A DNA stretch of 64,000 nucleotides from Adenanthera pavonina (taxonomy: Eukaryota > Streptophyta > Magnoliopsida > Fabales > Fabaceae): contig JAIVEN010000022.1 in the NCBI GenBank assembly GCA_026686845.1, positions 22,728,001 to 22,792,000 on the forward strand. The letters run 5' to 3'. Shown here one piece after another: positions 60,165 to 64,000 of the stretch. Positions within the stretch are counted from its first letter, which is position 1. Every line of letters begins with the position of its first letter. Under the pieces are notes generated by a model that ran no database searches, was not told the DNA's origin, and saw only the letters and a list, made by a program, of their open reading frames with translations. Both the position numbers and the translations under genes were made by a program.

Positions 60165-60887
60165 ATGGTTGAGCATGTTGGTCCATCCAACACAAAGCCC
60201 AAGTCTAAGAAGGGCAAGAAATTCCAAAAGAAATGGAAGAAAAATGGCAACAAGTTCCAGAAAACCAAAAGATCCTTCAAGAGGAAGGGCAAAAAAGGTG
60301 CTAACAAGACTGACCTTTCAAAGGTCAAGTGTTATGCCTGTCAGAGGATAGAACATTTTGCTCGTGACTGCCCTGAGCAAAATAAGGTATTGCTGGAATC
60401 TTGTTCTATTCATTATTCTTATATTTCCAGTACTGTGTTAATAATTGAGTCTTCATCCTCTTCATGGATAGTAGACTCAAGTGCCACAGACCACGTAACC
60501 AAGGATCGAGAGTCCTTCGTGGAATTCTACAAGGTGTCAAAACATAGTAGATGGCTTTTCATTGGCAATAACGCGAGGCTTGAAGTGAAGGGAATTGGCA
60601 CTATCAAGCTATGTTTGCATAGTAGGAAAGTTTTAATATTTCACGATGTTTTATATGCACCTAACATCCGGTGGAATTTAGTTTCTATTATTTGCCTTCT
60701 TGATTATGGATTTGATGTTAATTTTCATAATAGACTTGCTAATATTTTCAAAAGGAAAATGTATTATGGTTTTGGTTTTATTTCCAATGGTTTTGTTATT
60801 CTAGACATATTTGATAATTATTATAAATATGATTGCTTTATTACTTCTAGTTCTAATCTTAATACATATAAACACTTGGCATACTAG
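60165..60887 (+). pseudogene. Longest open piece of copia-2: nucleocapsid, protease and pre-integrase
   Basis: Open for 240 codons in the gag-pol frame. It begins with a Lys-rich tract (KPKSKKGKKFQKKWKK), followed by the CCHC zinc knuckle, the DSSA protease remnant at about residues 103-106, a hydrophobic HDVLYAPNIRWNLVSI segment and the start of the GAG-pre-integrase domain, where a frameshift near 60870 ends it. Confidence 0.88.
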
Positions 60888-61847
60888 ACTAGGACACATT
60901 GGCCAAAATAGAATGATTAAACTAGCTAAAAAGGGATTGCTAGGTACAATTGATAAAATGGAAATATCCTTGTGTGAGCATTGCCTGACTGGTAAAGCAA
61001 CTAGAAGACCATTTGGAACTGGAACTAGGGCAGAATCTCCATTGTAATTAATCCATTCAGATGTTTGTGGTCCTATGAGTGTGAGGGCAAGACATGGAGC
61101 TATTTACTTCATCACTTTTATTGATGATTACTCACAATTTGGTTATGTTTATTTGATGTTGCATAAGCCTGAAGCACTAAAATGTTTTAGACGTTACATG
61201 AACTTGGTCAAAAATTAAATGGACAAGAAAATCAAAGCATTAAAAATTTATCATGAATGTGAATATTTATCAGATTAATTCAAACAGCTCTGTGAAGAAA
61301 AGGGAATAGTAAGTCGACTTACAATTCCTGACACCCTACAACAAAACGGTGTAGCCGAAAAAAGAAATAGAACATTACTAGATATGTTAGGTTCATGATG
61401 GCACAAGCCAATCTACCCATTTTGTGTTAGAGAGATGCACTTTCAACTGCAACCTTCATACTTAACTGTGTGCCCTCAAAGTCGGTCACGTCCAAACCTT
61501 ATAAGCAATGGATAAATCGTAAGCCGGATTTAAATATCTTATAACCCTGGGGGTCGGTAGCATATGTCCATGATCCTTCCCACAAATATGGAAAGCTAGG
61601 TCCAAGAGGGAAGAAATGTATCTTTGTTGGATACTCTGAACAATCTAAGGGTTACGTTTTAATTAGAGAAAACCAAGATGAAATTATAACTGAGATAGAA
61701 TCTAGAGATGCAACATTTCTAGAAAACAAATTCCTTAGCAGGGATGAGTTAGATCGCATTGTATCTCTTTATGAGATACATGAAGAAACTGAGGAACAAG
61801 TTTATATACCTCAACCTCTTAATTCGAGTGGAAGCTCTCAAAGAGCA

Positions 61848-62766
61848 ATGCAAGACTCTGTTCTAGAACAAAATAACTTACAAGAGACCTCACTGCAAAG
61901 GAGTAACAAAGAAAGTGTGCCTAAGAGACGTTTTTCAATAAAAGGGGCTGCACTTATTGTTACTCCACAAGATGATGATGAGCCCATTTTAATACATGAG
62001 GCTTTATCATGCCCTACTAGAAATGAATGGAAGAAAGTAATGAAAGAGGAAATGGATTCGATAAGGATAAATCAAGTTTGGGATTTGGTCAATCTTCCAT
62101 CTGGACGTAAGGCAATTGGGGATAAATAGGTTCTCAAAATTAAGAGAAATGTGTATGGATTGATTAAAAGATACAATGCTCAATTAGTGGTAAAAAAGGT
62201 ATACTCAATAGGAAGGTATAGATTATGAAGTTACTTTTTCACCTGTTGTGCGTTTTAACTCCATAAGACTAATTCTAGCAATAACAGCAAGTTTAAATTT
62301 AGAATTATATCAAATGGATATAAAAACATCATTTCTAAATAGTGATCTGGATGAAAAAATCTACATGCAACAGCCATTAGGTTTCATTGAGAAAGGGAAA
62401 GAAAATAAAGTCTGCAAGCTAAGAAAATCCATTTACGTACATAAACAATCATCCAGATAGTGGTATTTAAAATTTCATTAAGCTGTAACCTTGTACGATT
62501 TCCAGATGATCGACGAGGACCACTGTGTATACATCAAGCATTTTGAAAATAATCTTGTGATATTATTCCTTTATGTGGATGATATACTATTAACCGGAAA
62601 TAGTCTAAAATTGATTATAGCTATCAAAGAATGGCTATCTTGGAATTTTGAAATGAAAAACATGGGTGAAGCTGATTATATACTTGGTGTTAAAATCCAT
62701 GGAGATCGTCCAAGAAAATTAATATCCCTTTTTCAGAAAAATTACATTGAAAAAATTCTTGAGTGA
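61848..62766 (+). pseudogene. Copia-2 reverse transcriptase region
   Basis: Three frame pieces: linker PLQRSNKE-type to KAIGDK (61848-62129), motif A piece with ELYQMDIKTSFLNSDLDEKI (62248-62460), and motif C with LYVDDILLTG and the following FEMKNMGEADYILGV (62491-62766). They are collinear with copia-1 RT. Stops: TAG after GDK (Trp to stop) and a frameshift near 62200. Confidence 0.9.
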
Positions 62767-62863
62767 TTCAACATGAAAAACTGTAAACCTATGGATACCC
62801 CCATTTCAAAAGGAGAAACTCTGAGTCGAGACATGTGTCCTTTAGATAGAGTTTGAAAAGAAG

Positions 62864-63546
62864 ATGATGGAAAGGGTCCCCTATTCAAGTGCACTCGGTA
62901 GCCTAATATATGCCATGATGTGTATGAGACCAAACATATGTTATGCAGTTGGTTTGGTCGGTAGGTACCAATCAAACCCTAGACAAAAACATTGGAAAGC
63001 TATGAAGAGAATCCTAAGATATTTGCAAGACACGGCAAATTATGCCCTATGTTATCAAGGAAGCGATTTATGCTTGGTAAGATACTCCGATGTAGATTGA
63101 CGAGGAGATCTAGATGAGCACAAATCGACTTCTAGATATGTTTTTCTGCTAAACAATGGAGCTATATCTTGGTGTAGCAAGAAACATACTTGTATTCCTT
63201 TATCTACCATGGAAGCAAAGTTCGTTGCATGTTCTATAGCAATACAAAAAGCAATATGGCTGAAGAAATTCATAAAACACTTGGGGATCATTGATAATAA
63301 ATTGGATCCTCTTTTGATAAACTGTAATAGCAAGGCAACCATAGCCTACACCAAAGATCCCAAGTATCATAGTAAGACAAAGCACATAAACACCAAGTAT
63401 AATTTTGTAAGAGATGCCATAACATAGAAAAGTGTTACAATTCACCATATTCCTATGTGTCAAAAGGTAGTTGATCCCCTTACAAGCCAATACCTAGAGA
63501 TGTATATGTTGATTATGTGAAATCACTCGGTATTCGTAGAATATGA
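62864..63546 (+). pseudogene. Copia-2 RNase H region
   Basis: SALGSLIYAMMCMRPNICYA, then LRYLQDTANYALCY, YSDVD (63100), LSTMEAKFVACS and KHINTKYNFVRD, the RNase H and C-terminal motifs of copia polyproteins. It has one copy of the unit that is triplicated in copia-1. Stop at 63098 (TGA for Trp) and a frameshift near 63483. Confidence 0.9.
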
Positions 63547-64000
63547 TGTAACACAAATCTTTGTAATGATCAATTATATGAATGAAATGTAGTACACTTT
63601 CTATAAGAGTCATTTGTGTACATATATTTATGAATATATACAATGTTTAGTATATTGTATATGTTGATAAAGTTGACTTTCTCACACAAGCAACCACCTT
63701 TGACACTCATGGATAGTGGGCAAAGATAAGACATTTTGTATTCACTAGTAAATCAGCAAGAGAGTAGATATAATAGTAAAACAATACAAAATATATTGCC
63801 CTGACATAAGGAAGTGAATAGGTCAGAATGAGATCTAATAAATATAAATTTTGGATCGAATTATGGATACCAACAATTCATAATACATGTAACCAGATGA
63901 TGAATTCTCCAACAAGGACGTCATGATAAGTAGAAGCATTGGCAAAATTCGGGTTAGACACTATATGTGTCTGAACTTAAATCTGTATGGTTTTAACAAC
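63547..64000 (+). other. Copia-2 3' non-coding region (to window end)
   Basis: No ORF. It is aligned with the 3' region of copia-1 over its length, including TTGATAAAGTTGACTTTC, TCACACAAGCAACCACCTTT and GAATTATGGATACCA. No 3' LTR start resembling TGTTGGGTTACAAT is reached by 64000. Confidence 0.75.

Larger units (their letters stand above)
59535..63546 (+). pseudogene. Copia-2 gag-pol polyprotein, broken
   Basis: From ATG 59535 (MVSKNIIVELNKGDKLNGDN, then a stop) to TGA 63544-63546. Gag core: MWIALKDKFGGTSASKLRRL. Zinc knuckle: CYACQRIEHFARDC (60332-60373). Protease remnant: WIVDSSATDHVT (60463-60498), where the usual Gly of DSGA is Ser. Integrase: WHTRLGHIGQ...CEHC, then HSDVCGP, FIDDYSQFGY and NGVAEKRNRTLLDM (about 60877-61385), which includes the D-D-E residues. 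RT: WDLVNL, ELYQMDIKTSFLN and LYVDDILLTGN (~62569-62600). RNase H: LSTMEAKFVACS (Glu kept). Stops and frameshifts throughout. This is a single gag-pol frame of the Ty1/copia class. Confidence 0.92.
56775..64000 (+). mobile_element. Ty1/copia retrotransposon copia-2, cut by window end
   Basis: Same family and order as copia-1: 5' LTR (56775-57158), primer site (57160-57172), leader, extra ORF (58222-59076), spacer with GAGTGGGAG doublet, gag-pol (59535-63546), then a 3' non-coding region that aligns with copia-1 and reaches the window end before any 3' LTR. All coding parts carry stops or frameshifts. Confidence 0.92.

Noticed and set aside
1..64000. tRNA, rRNA or other RNA genes
   Set aside because: No cloverleaf B-box/A-box pairs or rRNA segments were seen by eye; a tRNAscan run would be decisive.

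Overview
The window is AT-rich nuclear DNA of a flowering plant, probably a eudicot. The evidence is a plant PR-5 (thaumatin-like) gene, Ty1/copia retrotransposons with an initiator-Met-tRNA type primer site, CACTA, Mutator-like and Stowaway-like DNA transposons, and long non-coding blocks with TGTAACAYCC...GGTGTTACA-type ends. I see no rRNA, tRNA, organellar or prokaryotic genes. The species cannot be named from the sequence alone.

Only one host gene looks intact: a single-exon secreted thaumatin-like/osmotin-like protein (52411-53088, minus) with a TATA box and two W-box cores upstream. Almost everything else is transposon sequence, much of it nested and decayed.

Layout. 994-3459: long non-coding TGTAA...TTACA element (copy B). 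6748-7045: Stowaway-like MITE. 7452-9811: left end of a CACTA element with a tandemly duplicated, decayed PTTA/En-Spm gene, cut by another non-coding element (copy D, 9812-~11985). ~11986-22394: minus-strand Ty1/copia element (copia-1). It holds a 5' LTR, a primer binding site, an extra ORF upstream of gag and a decayed gag-pol, and carries two insertions: a hAT-like element in the extra ORF and an inverted-dimer non-coding element (copy G) just after pol. 22715-26258: LTR-like non-coding block with a minisatellite. 26858-29916, 33157-36146 and 39166-41514: copies A, C and F of the non-coding family. 41956-49396: CACTA-type element with terminal CACTA motifs and a nested LTR-like block. 52411-53088: PR-5 gene. 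53833-54118: second Stowaway-like MITE. 54884-56290: Mutator-like element with a C-rich interior. 56351-56521: 171-bp MITE with a perfect 9-bp target duplication. 56775-64000: plus-strand Ty1/copia element (copia-2), same family as copia-1, running off the window end.

The most notable point is that both diverged copia copies carry the same extra gene between the primer binding site and gag. It would encode an acidic protein of about 284 residues, unlike any retrotransposon domain I recognise. A 34-codon stretch compared between the copies shows 12 synonymous against 7 amino-acid-changing codons, the pattern of a gene once under protein-level selection. A conserved leader block, a conserved 3' splice-site-like motif directly before the extra ORF, and a GAGTGGGAG motif (resembling a polypurine tract) between the extra ORF and gag accompany it. 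A second puzzle is the non-coding family: its 5-bp target repeats sit inside 7-9 of 9 matching bases in four copies, which blurs whether these are solo LTRs or Mutator-like elements.
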